DNA of 64,000 nt from Onchidella celtica (GCA_963931925.1 OZ007579.1:38911457-38975456), one strand, 5' to 3'; counted from the first letter of the stretch, positions 10,869 through 22,124 are shown. Notes: generated by a model from the sequence alone, not told the origin. A program made the numbers and translations.

Positions 10869-11805
10869 ACAAATAATAATAATAATAATAATAAGAGCAT
10901 TTATATAGCGCCTTTCGCCGAGGCCTCAAGGCGCTTAACATTGTCCACCATACGCGCACACACACATACTAAAGAACGGTCACACACACAAATCATTTTT
11001 CTAAATATTTTTTAAACAGGTGAGGTTTTAGTTGTTTTTTAAAACTCTCTACACTGCATGCTGATCTCAGGGAATTTGGTAGTGAGTTCCATAATGCAGG
11101 CCCAATTTTACTAAATGACCTGTCGCCGAACGTTTTGAGGTTGCACCTAGGTTCCAACAAGAGCCCCGAGTCTTGAGATCTCAGGGCCCTGGGAGGAGCA
11201 TAGGGACAGAGAAGTTCACTGATGTATGTAGGTGCAGTTGTTGTGACACTACAGTAGCAAAACACAGCAATTTTGTATTCTATTCTGGCTTTTACTGGTA
11301 ACCAGTGAAGGATTTTGAGCATTTCTGTGCTACTTTCAAATTTTGACTTTCCAAGAATTAAACGAGCCGCACAATTTTGTGCTTTTTGCAGTTTAAAAAT
11401 CTTTTCATCTGAGAGAGCAGCATAGAGTGAATTGCAGTAATCAAGGCGAGACAAAACCAAGGAGATAACTAATGTTTTCACTGCTTCCTAAGTCAGAACA
11501 GATTTCATACGTGAAATCCTTCCTATTTCAAAAAACATTGATTTGGTGATGTAATTAATCTGATACTCCATGGAAAGATTTTTGTCCAAAAAGACACCCA
11601 GGTTTTTTGCTTTCCCTGAAAAATGAATATCAGTGTCAGCTAGTTGTATTTCACTGACTTCAATCTTATTTAGCTTTGATTCAGTGGCACATAGCATAAC
11701 CTCGGTTTTGTCATTGTTAAGCTGGAGCTTGCTGGTACGCATCCAGGTTTTTACAGAGTCAAAACAATTTTGAACTTGACTCACAAGTGAAGGAAAGTCA
11801 ACCAA
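10869..11805 (-). mobile_element. 5'-truncated CR1/L2-type LINE, antisense in the intron
   Basis: The minus strand encodes the C-terminal half of a CR1/L2-type reverse transcriptase: LQLNNDKTEVML (11805 side), KNLGVFLDKNLSM, then SRLDYCNSLYAAL, HWLPVKARIEYKI and GPALWNSLPNSLR. The frame from 11805 to 10993 is continuous except for one in-frame TAG near 11485 between KSVLT and EAVKTLV. The 3' end GGCGCTATATAAATGCTC followed by (TTA)n at 10919-10869 is the hallmark of L2-like elements. Confidence 0.9.
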
Positions 11806-11863
11806 CTGAGATGCTGCATTTCTATTTCTTTCCTCAAATGCGAAGACTTTTTTTTTTCTTCAG

Positions 11864-12105
11864 GTTTTATACCAGAGGAGTATCTGCGTGAGTGTTTGAT
11901 GACTATGGGTGACCGCTGGTCAGAGGAGATGGTGGATGAACTTCTGCATGGAGCACCTATCCAAGAAGGCAAATTTGACTACCTTGAATTCACAAGGACA
12001 CTCAAACACGGGGCCAAGGAGAAGGATGAGGATCAAGGTCAGGGGGACAATCAGGAAGGTGAAGGTCAGGGTGCCGAAACTCCAGCTCAGGGCTCTCAGG
12101 GTTAA
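11864..12105 (+). CDS. Myosin regulatory light chain, last coding exon (EF-hands 3 and 4, C-terminal tail)
   Basis: The acceptor TTTCTTCAG precedes GT, completing the split Gly codon ([16 protein letters not shown]). The degenerate EF-hands 3 and 4 follow (TTMGD-type segment as [15 protein letters not shown], then [20 protein letters not shown]). The family normally stops at about this point. Here about 25 further residues rich in Gln, Gly, Glu and Asp ([19 protein letters not shown]) precede TAA at 12103-12105. The 3' UTR probably follows; candidate AATAAA signals occur near 13097 and 13634. Confidence 0.94.
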
Positions 12106-15100
12106 ATATTAAATTGAATTGCTTTTTGTTTTTTATTGTTGTTGACTACCACGCCCATAAGCAAATTGCCAAATGTAGAGTTTGGCATTTTACCGGTACA
12201 TTCTTTGGTCATTATTGGCCCCCCTAAGCCCTTTTTACACGATTTAAATTGCATAGCTGAAGCACCAATTGGATATCTTACTTTTTAGCACTTCCGTCGC
12301 ACAGCTTTTTTCCCCCTTGGTCTTTCCTGTGAGGTGATTAGTCGGGCAATTTGCTCATGACGAGACTGCATTGTGGAAACATCAGTTGTCAAAAATTGCG
12401 AAGCAAGACATTTTCCAATTATCTGAACTCTGGTGGGTTTTCTGATCAGTGGCAAGATTTACTCTTTTCAAGGCCTGTGGTGACAGACTTTAGACTTTCT
12501 GGCGGATTCAAAATCTAAGGGGCATCTATTCCATTCTGTATTCTTAATACATGTATAAAATATTATTTTATAGTTATCTATGTACTGTATGACACCATTT
12601 ATAAAAAAAAAAAAGTAACTGCAGCAGTAACATTAAGCAATTACTGTATGTATTGACACCATATTGTGTGGAAGAACTTTTTGATCATGCTGAAATGACA
12701 CTGAAAATATTAAATTTAGAAAAGAGATGTGATGAGGGCAAGATGGTGGTGGAAACCAAGGTGTTATTAATATTGTTAATGATTTTCTACGACTTCCAAT
12801 GTGTTGTATTCAGGCGTGTTTATGTGTGCTTCGTTGAGTGTTACAAGTTTTTCTAGCCATCGTTTCGTCTACATCGAAAGTTCGATCATGTTTGTAATTG
12901 TGTAGAGGTGTGACATGCTACATCATCGCATATTTCCCACATTGTTGCATATGTGCATTTGTTGCCTTTTCGAGAAAATAAGGATTGAAAGTTTGAAGAG
13001 TTATGTAAAATCAGGGTTTTGTTCAATAGGCTTTAAAATTGAAACTTGCTTAAAAATGCCCATGACAAGTACGCCCAGATGACGCTTGTACATACAATAA
13101 AATTAGGAATGAAAGAACCACACTTATGCCAAAACCTCAAAATCGGCAAAATTTTGCATACAACAAGATGGCAAATATCCCCCGATATTATCAGATTGTT
13201 AACTGATTCGTTCCTGTTTACTGTTGACTGCCATTAGAGGGGCCTCAAGAAAACCATTTGATTCAATATAAATAACCTTAGTAAATCTCAAAAAGAAATA
13301 TTTTTATTTTCCCTCAATAATTTTTTCATGTATTCTTTATGTTTTATGTTTCTCATATTTTTTTGAGCACTCACAGATTTTGGGAGTGGGCAGTGTGGGA
13401 ATTTTGGGTTTCTCTCTCTCTAGTAAATTGACAGCAAGATCTTTAGAAGCAATTATCAGACAAAGCAAAATTGTGGATGGCCCACTCTTGCCCTGCATTG
13501 ACCAATTCAGCTGTGGGTGAACAATGTACACTACCTGGTGTGTGGTAGAGTTTTCTCAGTCAGCACTGATGGGATCTAATGATCATTATTTTGTATTCCA
13601 TGTATCAGCATGTCAAACTTGCATTTATTGTGTAATAAAATATATTACTGTGGTAAATTTTATTCCGATTTTATTCATTTGTTTATTTCATATCACTAAA
13701 ATGTCCTTTACTTGCATCACTAATCACTGAAATGAGAAAACGACTTACAACCAAAGATGTGAAATACTTATACATGTAGTTAAAATTTATTTAATATGAA
13801 AGACATGAGTAAGCTCAGATCAATGACAAACAAAATGAAACATTAAATGGCTGGCATTGATTCAAGCTTAATGATTGGGAATGATAAGACATTCATTCAC
13901 ACAGCTGACTATAGCAAACATCAATTTCTCTCTCACTGTCTGTCATTTAAGCAAACAAAGTGTGAAATGATAGGAAAAAGAGCGAACGGAAGTTATGCTC
14001 TTCCAGCGGTCACTCTCTGCCATACAAGTTGAGTGAAAAAAACAAATGTCTTCATGCATTACAAGGTACCCTATTGGTAGCAGCTTAAGGCCAGTTTGAT
14101 AAATATCTGTGCTGGAACCTTACAATTTCTTTGGCCAAACATGATAAAACTATGTCATGTACGAATCTCAAGAGTGCACACCTCACAGCTCAAAAATATT
14201 TGCAAATTGAAAACAACAACAGCAGCAGAAGGCTAACCTTTCTTTTCATACAAAGCCAGTCAACTGTCCTTACAAAAAAAAAATAAAAAAAATTGTGGAG
14301 TAGCAGAAAAACGTAACACGTTTAAAATGTGACAAAGAAAATAATAATAATATATAAAAAAAAAAGGATGCAAGCTTTTCGTCGCCAGAACTTTCATCAG
14401 GCTAAAAACAAAAGATTGAGCCAATTTTGAGAGAGTTTGAAAAACAAACTACACATGGACAAAGTTTCTTAGCTTTGCACAGCACTTAATTCCATACTTT
14501 CAATCTTTTTAACAAGTTCCCAGAACTTTTTCTTTGGCTGATAAAAATCCTGGCATAAAAAATCTTGGCAAATTCATTACCATGCTAGTGCCAAATTTTT
14601 AGTAAATGATTTCTTTCACTAACCATCTCTTGTAGACGTGCCACTGAAAGTAAAAGCTTGAAGTATTTCTTAGAGATAAACAAAAAAGGCACATATGCCC
14701 AACCCATTATCACTGTTCTAATAAAAAGGGTCAAGTTCTCGACAGGTATCTGGCAGCCAACTTGTACCATTCTCAGCAGAACAGACAAACTTAGTGACCC
14801 TTGCTCTTTTTTATCTCTTAATTCTAAGACAAACTATCCCCAAATGTTGATTTTACCTTTTCACATCACCCCACACCTGTCAGGTGCAGGCTGTTTTACA
14901 ACCCATCAATACACCGGTTTTCTGCGAGTTGCAGCCACTCGCACACTTGTTCACGGTACCCCGCACAAAAAAACCATGCGGTTTCACAGCACACACTGAT
15001 TTTATTGTTTTTTTCATGTTTGTAAACATATGATTGTCATTATTCTTCTCTGAATAAGCTTTCTAATAACATCAAAAATAAATCTAGCTTTATCAAGAGA

Positions 15101-15484
15101 TTTCACATGAATTTTCAAAAACAGCTCCAAAATGATGTGTATACAGGCAATAGCCACTGTTAAGAAAGAAAATACAGAGGCCACGCGAAAGCCACAATCC
15201 CTGTGAACAAAAAAGGTTAATAAGCATTATGTAACAAGAAAAATGGTGGAACTAAGTCTACAGAAAATGGCACAACATCGGCATTACCACCCATGGCTCA
15301 AATTAGATGACAAAGGCAAATACATGTAATACAACTTACACACTATGGTAAATTCCCTAGGGCGATGTAAGATCTGGGCAGGATTGCCTTGTATAGTGAT
15401 GCTGATACTTTTCTTTTTTGGCACTGCTCAGTAGCGACGACACCGCAGTGTTTTTTTTGCTCTGTTCTTCGTAGCCTTATATTG
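12106..15484. other. 3' flank of the myosin light chain gene and intergenic DNA
   Basis: Probable 3' UTR up to a poly(A) signal (AATAAA at about 13634-13639), then AT-rich DNA with A-runs near 14273-14290 and 14355-14366. Open frames here (for example 13847-14032 and 14658-14999) lack recognisable motifs. Confidence 0.4.
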
Positions 15485-15768
15485 GGGGGGACGTGGTCTA
15501 CGGCGAAGGTGATCGTCTCTCGTGCTAAAGATACCGCGTTCGATTCCCAGTCGGTGCAGGCATATTGGAATTTTTCTCATATTTTCCTGTCCCTGATCCT
15601 ATGGTAGGTAGGATTGAGCACCTAGTCTTCTTGGACAAAGACGAAAAACTTGGAAGGCCCCTGTGTCCGTTCGCATGTTAAAGATACCTTGGCAGTTGGA
15701 AATCAAGATAAGTGGACCGGACAGACCGCTGCCTGGATAAAATTAAAACAAAAAAGAAAAAAAAATAA
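15485..15768 (+). mobile_element. tRNA-derived SINE
   Basis: An internal Pol III promoter is visible: an A-box-like TGGTCTACGGCG (15494-15505) and a B box GCGTTCGATTCCC (15536-15548) at tRNA spacing. A non-tRNA body follows (containing GCATGTTAAAGATACCTTGGC) and an A-rich tail at about 15736-15768. Confidence 0.75.
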
Positions 15769-16947
15769 TCCCCACCCCTCCCCAAAAAAGCAAAATAAAA
15801 AACAACAACCCCACTGACCTGCACTGCACTGTGGCAACAACTGTCTACTCCACGTGTGGCTGGGTTGCAATGACACCAAGGCAAATTCAACAAAGGGGAT
15901 TAATGAAGTATATAAAACATATTCTGTTCCTGGACTGTGTGTGTCTTTGGAGGTTTGCATACTATTTTGTAGTACAGCCTAGGGAGGAAATGCAAAGGAG
16001 CATCACATGCACAAAATAACTCCATTGCTAAAAATTGAAAAAAGCTTATTTTCTACGTGAACATATGAACTTTGATGAGTTATTCATGCATTCATGCAAA
16101 CAGAACATAAAATCAGTTCTAATGACTGCTCCTACTCCTTGTTCCACCAGATACCCCGATCCCAAACAAGCGGACGAATATTGTATTTAAAACCAGAGGG
16201 CATAACAGGCAATTTTTTTGCAATTTGCCGGTCGAAGTAGTAGTGCTTCCTAGGCTAATGTGGTATGCTGTTTCGAGTTTTCCAAATTGATTGTTCTGAC
16301 AGTGTGCGTGAGTAGTGTTCTTTTCTGCTGGCAGTGTTGTCTTAGCAATGTGTATGAGTGCGGCAAGCATTAGGGACCTGTGTGTCTTTGATATTATAAT
16401 TACTGCAGTACTATACTGTTTACTGATGCTGTGACAAAAAATTTTCCCGACAACAGGAAAATAAAATTACATCGTATCTTACCTTAAATTCTGAGCGCAT
16501 ACTTATGACTTCTGAACAGAACAGAAAACTGTTTCAAAATGTTGCACTATAAAATTTTTTTACGAAATAACTCTTATAGGTTAATCAATTGCACAAAGTC
16601 GTGTTTGAAGTCTTAAGAGTTTGGTACTGGCGCGAAATGAAAAAGAATTTTTGCCTCTCCAATAACACTTTGATCCCGACACCTACGACATTTTATCAGA
16701 GCGTTAACGATATTAAATATTTTATTTAACTGCATTGTAAACCTTTGTTATTTTGCTGCAAACTTACACAAATTTTTGATTCTGCAAAGACCTCACTCCC
16801 TTTTTTTGTTCTACATTCCAACTGCATCTCTTTCCAACAGTTTGTGTAACATTTTGGTAGGAAAAAATTTGCTCAAACCATGATGATAACTGTGCTTTGC
16901 TCATCAGTTGTATCCAGGAGAAACTTCACATCATCACTACTCTATGA
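15769..16947. other. No gene recognised
   Basis: AT-rich sequence downstream of the ASB-like gene. No conserved frame or structured repeat was recognised. Confidence 0.4.
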
Positions 16948-17164
16948 TAATGGCATAAGTCAGACCTATGCCAAAAGGGAAAAGATGGTTAATTGCATTC
17001 CTGAGCACGAGGGCTATTGGATAAAATTGTAGAACAAGAAATGCACCGGTTGGAAAATGTAATAATCCAATAGAATCATAATGGCATAAGTCACCCCAAA
17101 TGATGGGAAAAGAAACACTTTTTTCTTAATATCTCAAAACTGTCAAAAATAATTCATGCCATTA
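16948..17164. mobile_element. MITE family A copy (217 bp)
   Basis: Inverted ends TAATGGCATAAGTCA at the left and, at the right, the complement with two changes (AATTCATGCCATTA). The interior matches the copy at 21029-21454 (GCATTCCTGAGCA, GTAATAATCCAATAGAATCA, TCAAAACTGTCAAAAAT). A TA dinucleotide may be the target duplication. Confidence 0.6.
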
Positions 17165-17893
17165 TAGCAGTGACAACATACTAATTATTGACATTGTGAC
17201 CTGAACAAACCATACACACTGAATCACAGCCATGAAATATTTCATTCATTCAAACAGCATGAAATAGTGAATGGACAAGATGAATCTGTATTACAGACAA
17301 GTTTATCACACCCAGTAATGTGGCAAATGCACACAAGCATTTCTGGCAGAACAATTCTGGTGGTCGTGCAAAAGGACTCCTCAGGAACATCACTTCTATG
17401 CTTTCAACTCCTAATGATGACATATGATTGGTCAAGCCAAAGTGGAAAACTATAGATATTCATCACATTTGATCAAGAACTCTTGAATATATTTGTCTCC
17501 AAACACCATAGATGAAGTAATGCTGGGCAACTGTCCATGACCTCTATACAGTACACAGGAATTTTACCACTAGGAAACAGATGTGCATGAAATAAATTGA
17601 AGACACCACTTTTTGGTACCACTGTGGATTTTCTGAGAGGGTGAACTGTTCATCCGACAGCCTCTGGACCAAAAACAAACAAAAAAAATTACATGAGGAA
17701 AATGCTCACTTTTATGCATGTAGCTCTTTCAAAGGAAGAAACATGATATGCTGCAACCATCAGTCCTCATGGATCACTTGTTCTGACATCTCTCTGACAA
17801 CTACTCCACATTCAAAAGGAAACTGATTTGTCGGATGTGTGACTGTGGAAGATCTTACACAGCCAAGTTCAGTAACCTGCAACATTTTATTTG
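17165..17893. other. 3' flank of the ASB-like gene
   Basis: No coding content was recognised. On the minus strand an AATAAA hexamer lies only three bases after the stop codon (17891-17886), so the 3' UTR could be very short or extend further left. Confidence 0.4.
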
Positions 17894-18511
17894 TCACAAA
17901 CTCCCAGCGTCCAATGTTCTCAGTTCCTCTGAACACAGCACAAACTGCTGCAGTGCTACAGGAAGTCCTAAATGTTGACATTCTGCAACAATATTAGTGG
18001 TGAGACATTTCCGAATCACTTTTCGACACTGGGTTTGCAATGAATCCACTCTTGAAAAGGCATCTGTTAAACTTGTATACAGTAACCGATAGGGTTTACA
18101 GTAATCCAGCATCCATCTATACTGTCTAAATTCACAGCCACAAGCAATCAAGACCTCAACTAAAACTCTGTCGGCTTTCTGGAAAGCAAGGAGTAAGGGG
18201 ATTTCACTGTGAAGTTTCCGAGAGCGGAATGAGCTGAGATTCACTCTAGAATTTTTAATTTGAACATGAAGATCACAATTATGAAATATCAGCCATTTAA
18301 CCAGCCAGTGACTGCCCATTTCCACAGCTTTCTGTAAGCAAGTTTTGTTCTCTGAGCCTGGGGAGTTGATGTTGGCGCCAAACTCCAGCAAGATGTCCAA
18401 ACAGGAGAGGATGTCATCTTTATGTGCGCGATCTGCTTGGATGGCTTGGTGCAGAGCTGTGTTGCCATCAGTGTCTGTCAGCCACATGTCACAGTCAGCC
18501 TCCAGGAGAAT
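17894..18511 (-). CDS. Ankyrin-repeat/SOCS-box protein (ASB-like), last exon
   Basis: The four coding exons encode a 346-residue ankyrin protein with a C-terminal SOCS box. Such proteins are substrate receptors of Cullin5-Elongin B/C ubiquitin ligases. This exon supplies the last 205 residues. It opens with ILLEADCDMWLTDTDGNTALH, which completes an ankyrin repeat begun in the upstream exon. LLEFGANINSPGSENKTCLQKA and LLLAFQKADRVLVEVLIACGC follow as further repeats. The end SLQTQCRKVIRKCL fits the Elongin BC box pattern (S/T-L-x3-C-x3-I). The Cullin box region reads GLPVAL, without the final proline of LPxP. The acceptor is TTGATTGCAG and the stop is at 17896-17894. ASB-like is the best call; the substrate is unknown. 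Confidence 0.85.
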   Translation of the reverse strand: MLLEADCDMWLTDTDGNTALHQAIQADRAHKDDILSCLDILLEFGANINSPGSENKTCLQKAVEMGSHWLVKWLIFHNCDLHVQIKNSRVNLSSFRSRKLHSEIPLLLAFQKADRVLVEVLIACGCEFRQYRWMLDYCKPYRLLYTSLTDAFSRVDSLQTQCRKVIRKCLTTNIVAECQHLGLPVALQQFVLCSEELRTLDAGSL

Positions 18512-19422
18512 CTGCAATCAAATGGTTTTAACCAGGATCTTATTTATAGGAATTTGAGGGCTGAGAGCTAGCTCAAAATAAGGTAGCAAATAAAACATGA
18601 AAGGTGCAAAGTGGCCTAATATCATGCCAATGCACTGTTCAACCAAAATTTCAACTCAAAACTTTGACCATAACTTTTGGCAACTGAAAAATATCACAAT
18701 GGGCATTCTTGGCCAGTTAAAATCAGCTTGTCACAACACAAGCTTTCATGAAACAGCAGATCAACAGTGCCCTACAGGATGTGTGTGTTTAAAAAAGCTA
18801 CATCACTTTGTGTGAAATTAGTAGGACTGGTTAGCCCTATTGGCGTCTCTTCATCCATTATTTATATTGCACAATGGGCATTGGCTTTCTAAAAACAATT
18901 TCCTGTCCTGGCTGAAATTTCTAAACCCCTGCATTGACTATATGCATCGACTTGTGTGAGCTGCTTCATATTAGAGGAGACAAAAGTAAAACATTTGCAC
19001 TGATTTTTTAATACAGGTATGTAAGACCAAATTCAGTTTCACATTTACTGAGTAAGATAAATGTGAGTGTGCATAAGAAACCCGGCATAAGTCGGCAACA
19101 TGACATTTTGAGTTCTGTACATATAATAAAAGACAAGACATTTCTGATAAATTGAAGTCAGTGACCCCCGTAAAACAAGATTTTGAGAAAACGGCATTTA
19201 ACCCTATAAGTGGCAAATAGCTAATTGACCAAGCAATATTGAAGTGATTGTTGTTAGGAGGCCATAGTCTAATTACAAAGCCATTATAGGTAGAATGCGC
19301 ATGACGTCACAGAGTGCTTTCGTTTTGGTTTTCCGCCATGTTGTTTGGCCAGTGGAGTCGATTCAAGTGAGTGCGAGGCGTGACAAATTCCACTTGGATA
19401 CTAAAACAGTTACTATCATAGC

Positions 19423-19646
19423 AAAATGCATCGTTGCTGGTTGCAGCAACAAGGGTGGAAAGGGTACGTGGCTGTAAGATGTTCAGATTCCCTAGCGTCC
19501 GTGTTAAGGAGGGAAAGGAAGTGAAAGAATTAACGGAACGACCGAACGTCGACGTCGTCTGTGGTTGAAGGCTGTGAACAGAAAGGGAATTGACTCCAAA
19601 ACTCTGAAGCCGCACCATTTTCTTTGTGCCGAGCACTTCGTCTCAG
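19423..19646 (+). pseudogene. Degenerate THAP zinc-finger exon inside the transposon derivative
   Basis: Read across two frame changes, the sequence shows the THAP signature. AKCIVAGCSNKGGKG supplies the first Cys pair (C-x4-C), MFRFPS comes next, then WLKAVNRKGIDSKTLKPHHF and LCAEHFVS, which holds the final C-x2-H. A donor GTAATC follows at 19647. The expected Met codon before AKC reads ATA. THAP domains are the DNA-binding modules of P, Kolobok and ISL2EU-type transposons. The exon cannot be translated as it stands. Confidence 0.7.
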
Positions 19647-20103
19647 GTAATCATCATTTTACATCTTAATTGAATAATGTGATAAAACTAAGCCTGTTAT
19701 TTTCGTCGCAGGAGAGCTAGATCTAGATCTCCATAGGCTACATGTATTGCACGATATTGCAGGCCAGATAGATCTAGCCTAGGGCTCTAGAGCAATATAT
19801 TATATCCGAGTGAAGGTAGGTGTCTGACAGAATTAACGGTTAGGACCAGGCAGTTCGGTAGTAGGTTTTGGAAATGGGTTAGTTGTGAATTTCTTTCATC
19901 AAGTTGAATCATTAAGAACATCCTACTTGTTAGTGTGTTTTCTGGAAGTAAGCAGATTCAGTAAATTCCTTCTGAACTGCACTGATCAAGATCCTAGATC
20001 TAGTAGGCCTGATTTCATCCATTTTAAACAAGTTCAACATGTTGTCCTTTCAGATTACTGTTGCTTAATGATACAGTGTAATTTAATTTGATAAAATTTT
20101 ATG

Positions 20104-20373
20104 TTAAAATGACAAGGCAAAACTGAGCTGCCACAGATAGGTTGGGGGAATTCCCCCATTATTGTAGGTGATACAAGTGCACACTAGATAGGCCACAATG
20201 TCTGGAAATGTGACCGCCGGAAAGTCTTTCTGGGTCCAGCTGGTGTCGGGGATGCTATAAGGATCGAGTCCTTTTACTTTTGCAATTTTTTCTTCGTACC
20301 TGGCCCGACTGACTGGATCCAAATGGCTTACTTTAGCGTCTTCTACACTGCATTCCTCCATTGTTGTGGACAA
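20104..20373 (-). pseudogene. N-terminal remnant of a YqaJ-associated transposon protein
   Basis: An 89-codon open frame starts near the right end of the element and includes LDPYSIPDTSWTQKDFPAV followed by TFPDIVAYLVCT. The pattern DPY-x-IP-x3-W ... DI-x2-YLV matches what I recall of the N-terminal region of proteins that carry a YqaJ nuclease domain in ISL2EU elements. The rest is deleted. The match is from memory and not searched. Confidence 0.5.
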
Positions 20374-20807
20374 GTCTAGCCAAACAACATGGCGGACCCG
20401 GAAGTAAAGTGAAATATGCGCATTCTACCTATAGAGATCATACTGAGTAGTGTTCCCTGCTCATCTACAGCTTACCCTGTGACATGCCACGGTCCCCCAA
20501 TAAACAGCCAAGTCGGAAGTTTTTGGATCTTGTTAGGAGACCGTAGTCTAATTACAAAGCCGTTATAGAGATCATAGTGAGTAGTGTTCACTGCTCATCT
20601 ACAGTTTACCCTGTAACATGCCACGGTCACTAGAAACAGCCAAGCCGTTTTTCTCAAAATCAGTTTTGCCGACTTATGCCGGGTTTTCTCATGCACACTC
20701 ACAAATAATGATGCGAAAATGTGCTAAGACATTGTGAAGTCCAAGGATGATGTGCCTAGTACCATGGTTTGAAAATGACAGATATGGGAGCAAATCTAGT
20801 TATCTAC

Positions 20808-20930
20808 CTGCAGACATCTGGGTCGTCCCCGAGCTGCTTCCATCAATGGAGTTTTTGTCTCCACATCATATTTATTTTTGTCCGTCTCTGGTAAGGACAG
20901 CACAAACTTCAGCATGGCTTCATTGGATAC
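20808..20930 (-). CDS. ASB-like gene, third coding exon
   Basis: 41 codons between the acceptor ATTCTCAG and the donor GTAGAT, phase 0 at both ends. It encodes VSNEAMLKFVLSLPE followed by TPLMEAARGRPRCLQ, the start of an ankyrin repeat whose second helix continues in the last exon (ILLEADCDM). The junction restores a canonical repeat, which supports the gene model. Confidence 0.85.
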
Positions 20931-21028
20931 CTGAGAATACAACATTACCATTACAAGTCTACAAAAGGTGTGGCCTAGTCCCATCACAGAGGACTGAAAC
21001 ACATCACAATACTGTCACTGCAATATGA

Positions 21029-21454
21029 TAATGGCATATGTCAGATTTATGCAAACAGGCAAACTGACAGTTCACTGCATTCCTGAGCATGAGGGGCTAT
21101 CATCAGATAATATTAATCTAGAGGCCATACTGGGCGTATACATACAGTTACTTCATATCAAGTGCGATAAGGCATAGCAGCGAATGTTTTCATACTGATC
21201 AAATACAAACAAAACCACGTGGACAGCGGTAGTGTAGTCATCTGCAAGGGTCAGTGCAACCCAAATAAGATTCCCTGTGAGTAAGGCCACTGACCTGGTC
21301 AGTGGGCTTTATGAGTACCGTGTGCCCAAAAGAAATGGCCAATAGGAAATGTAATAATCCAATAGAATCACACTGTGATGAGTCACCAAATGAAAGGAAA
21401 AACGCTTTTTTAAAATTAATATTTCAAAAGTGTCAAAAATGACTTATGCCATTA
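21029..21454. mobile_element. MITE family A copy, longer (426 bp)
   Basis: The left end TAATGGCATATGTCA and the right end GACTTATGCCATTA are inverted copies. The body matches the 217-bp copy at 16948-17164 on both sides of about 200 bp absent from that copy. It lies in intron 2 of the ASB-like gene. Confidence 0.6.
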
Positions 21455-22124
21455 GCATAGAGCAGTGATGATATGTGTACATAATCATTTTAATGGCAGA
21501 AAATGCTGGAAATGTTAAATCCAGAGATGGCATGGTTTACATACACAATAAGCATTATAATATACGTTGACTGAAGCAATAAACAAGGAAGAGCAAGAGG
21601 GGCGAGCACCTTGCCTCTAGACCAACGTCTTAAAGAGCCTTAAGAGTGACGACTTTTTGTCTTTCTAAGAATACTTGCAAATTACACACCGAATCCACAA
21701 GATTCTTTGACACAGAATGGAGAGGGCCTGTAGAAATAGTGTATAGTGTGTAACTTATGTCAGAGAAGAAGCGGAGATAGAACCTTGTCATTTTAAGGGG
21801 ACGAGGTGTGGGATCTGTAGTGAGTTGAGCCACTTCTGACTTCAACTGTAAATGTCAGCGGATAATCTTTTTCAAACCGATTTTTAAAGAAAACTTTGTT
21901 GGATTCGGCCTGCCAAAACTGCCTGGCGATCCAGATCAGCTCATTTACTGTTGGCTGCCCATGCCTATTTGTTTCAAGGCTACCCATGGCCAATCAGACT
22001 GGCAGCACAGAGAACAGGGAAAAAAAAAAAATATGGGTGGGGCTTCAACAAAAACTTGAAAACCTTCACCTTCTCATGCACTAAATAGAGCATAAATATA
22101 TGTATGTATACTTCAGCAACTGAC

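Larger units (their letters stand above)
9849..11863 (+). other. Intron 2 of the myosin light chain gene
   Basis: A 2-kb intron hosting a foldback MITE (9918-10218) and an antisense L2-like LINE fragment (about 10869-11805). The LINE ends only about 60 bases before the splice acceptor. Confidence 0.8.
19289..20429. mobile_element. Deletion derivative of a THAP/YqaJ-type DNA transposon (ISL2EU-like)
   Basis: Perfect inverted ends GGTAGAATGCGCAT bound 1141 bp. The flanking TATA (19285-19288, 20430-20433) is present once in the empty paralogous site near 20570, so the duplicated target is TATA, or AT with one extra terminal base. A broken THAP-domain exon reads inward from the left end. An open frame resembling the N-terminus of the YqaJ-associated protein of ISL2EU elements reads inward from the right end. 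The middle, including the transposase, is missing. Confidence 0.65.
19251..20650. repeat. Tandem duplication, first copy split by a transposon
   Basis: Copy 1 is 19251-19288 plus 20434-20529; copy 2 is 20530-20650. Both carry TAGTCTAATTACAAAGCC, then TATAGAGATCAT, GAGTAGTGTT and ACATGCCACGGTC. They differ at a few per cent of positions. Copy 2 is uninterrupted and shows the empty insertion site. Confidence 0.8.
19062..20703. mobile_element. Inverted-repeat element hosting a later insertion
   Basis: The left arm (19062-19098) containing CCCGGCATAAGTCGGCAA and the right arm (20666-20703) containing TTGCCGACTTATGCCGGG are inverted copies with few differences. Without the later insertion the element would be about 0.5 kb. 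No coding content belongs to this outer layer. The shared GGCATAAGTC core resembles the ends of the MITEs at 16948 and 21029. Confidence 0.55.
18512..20807 (-). other. Intron 3 of the ASB-like gene
   Basis: GT...AG, phase 0. It contains an inverted-repeat element (19062-20703), itself carrying a tandem duplication and an inserted DNA-transposon derivative (19289-20429). Confidence 0.8.
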
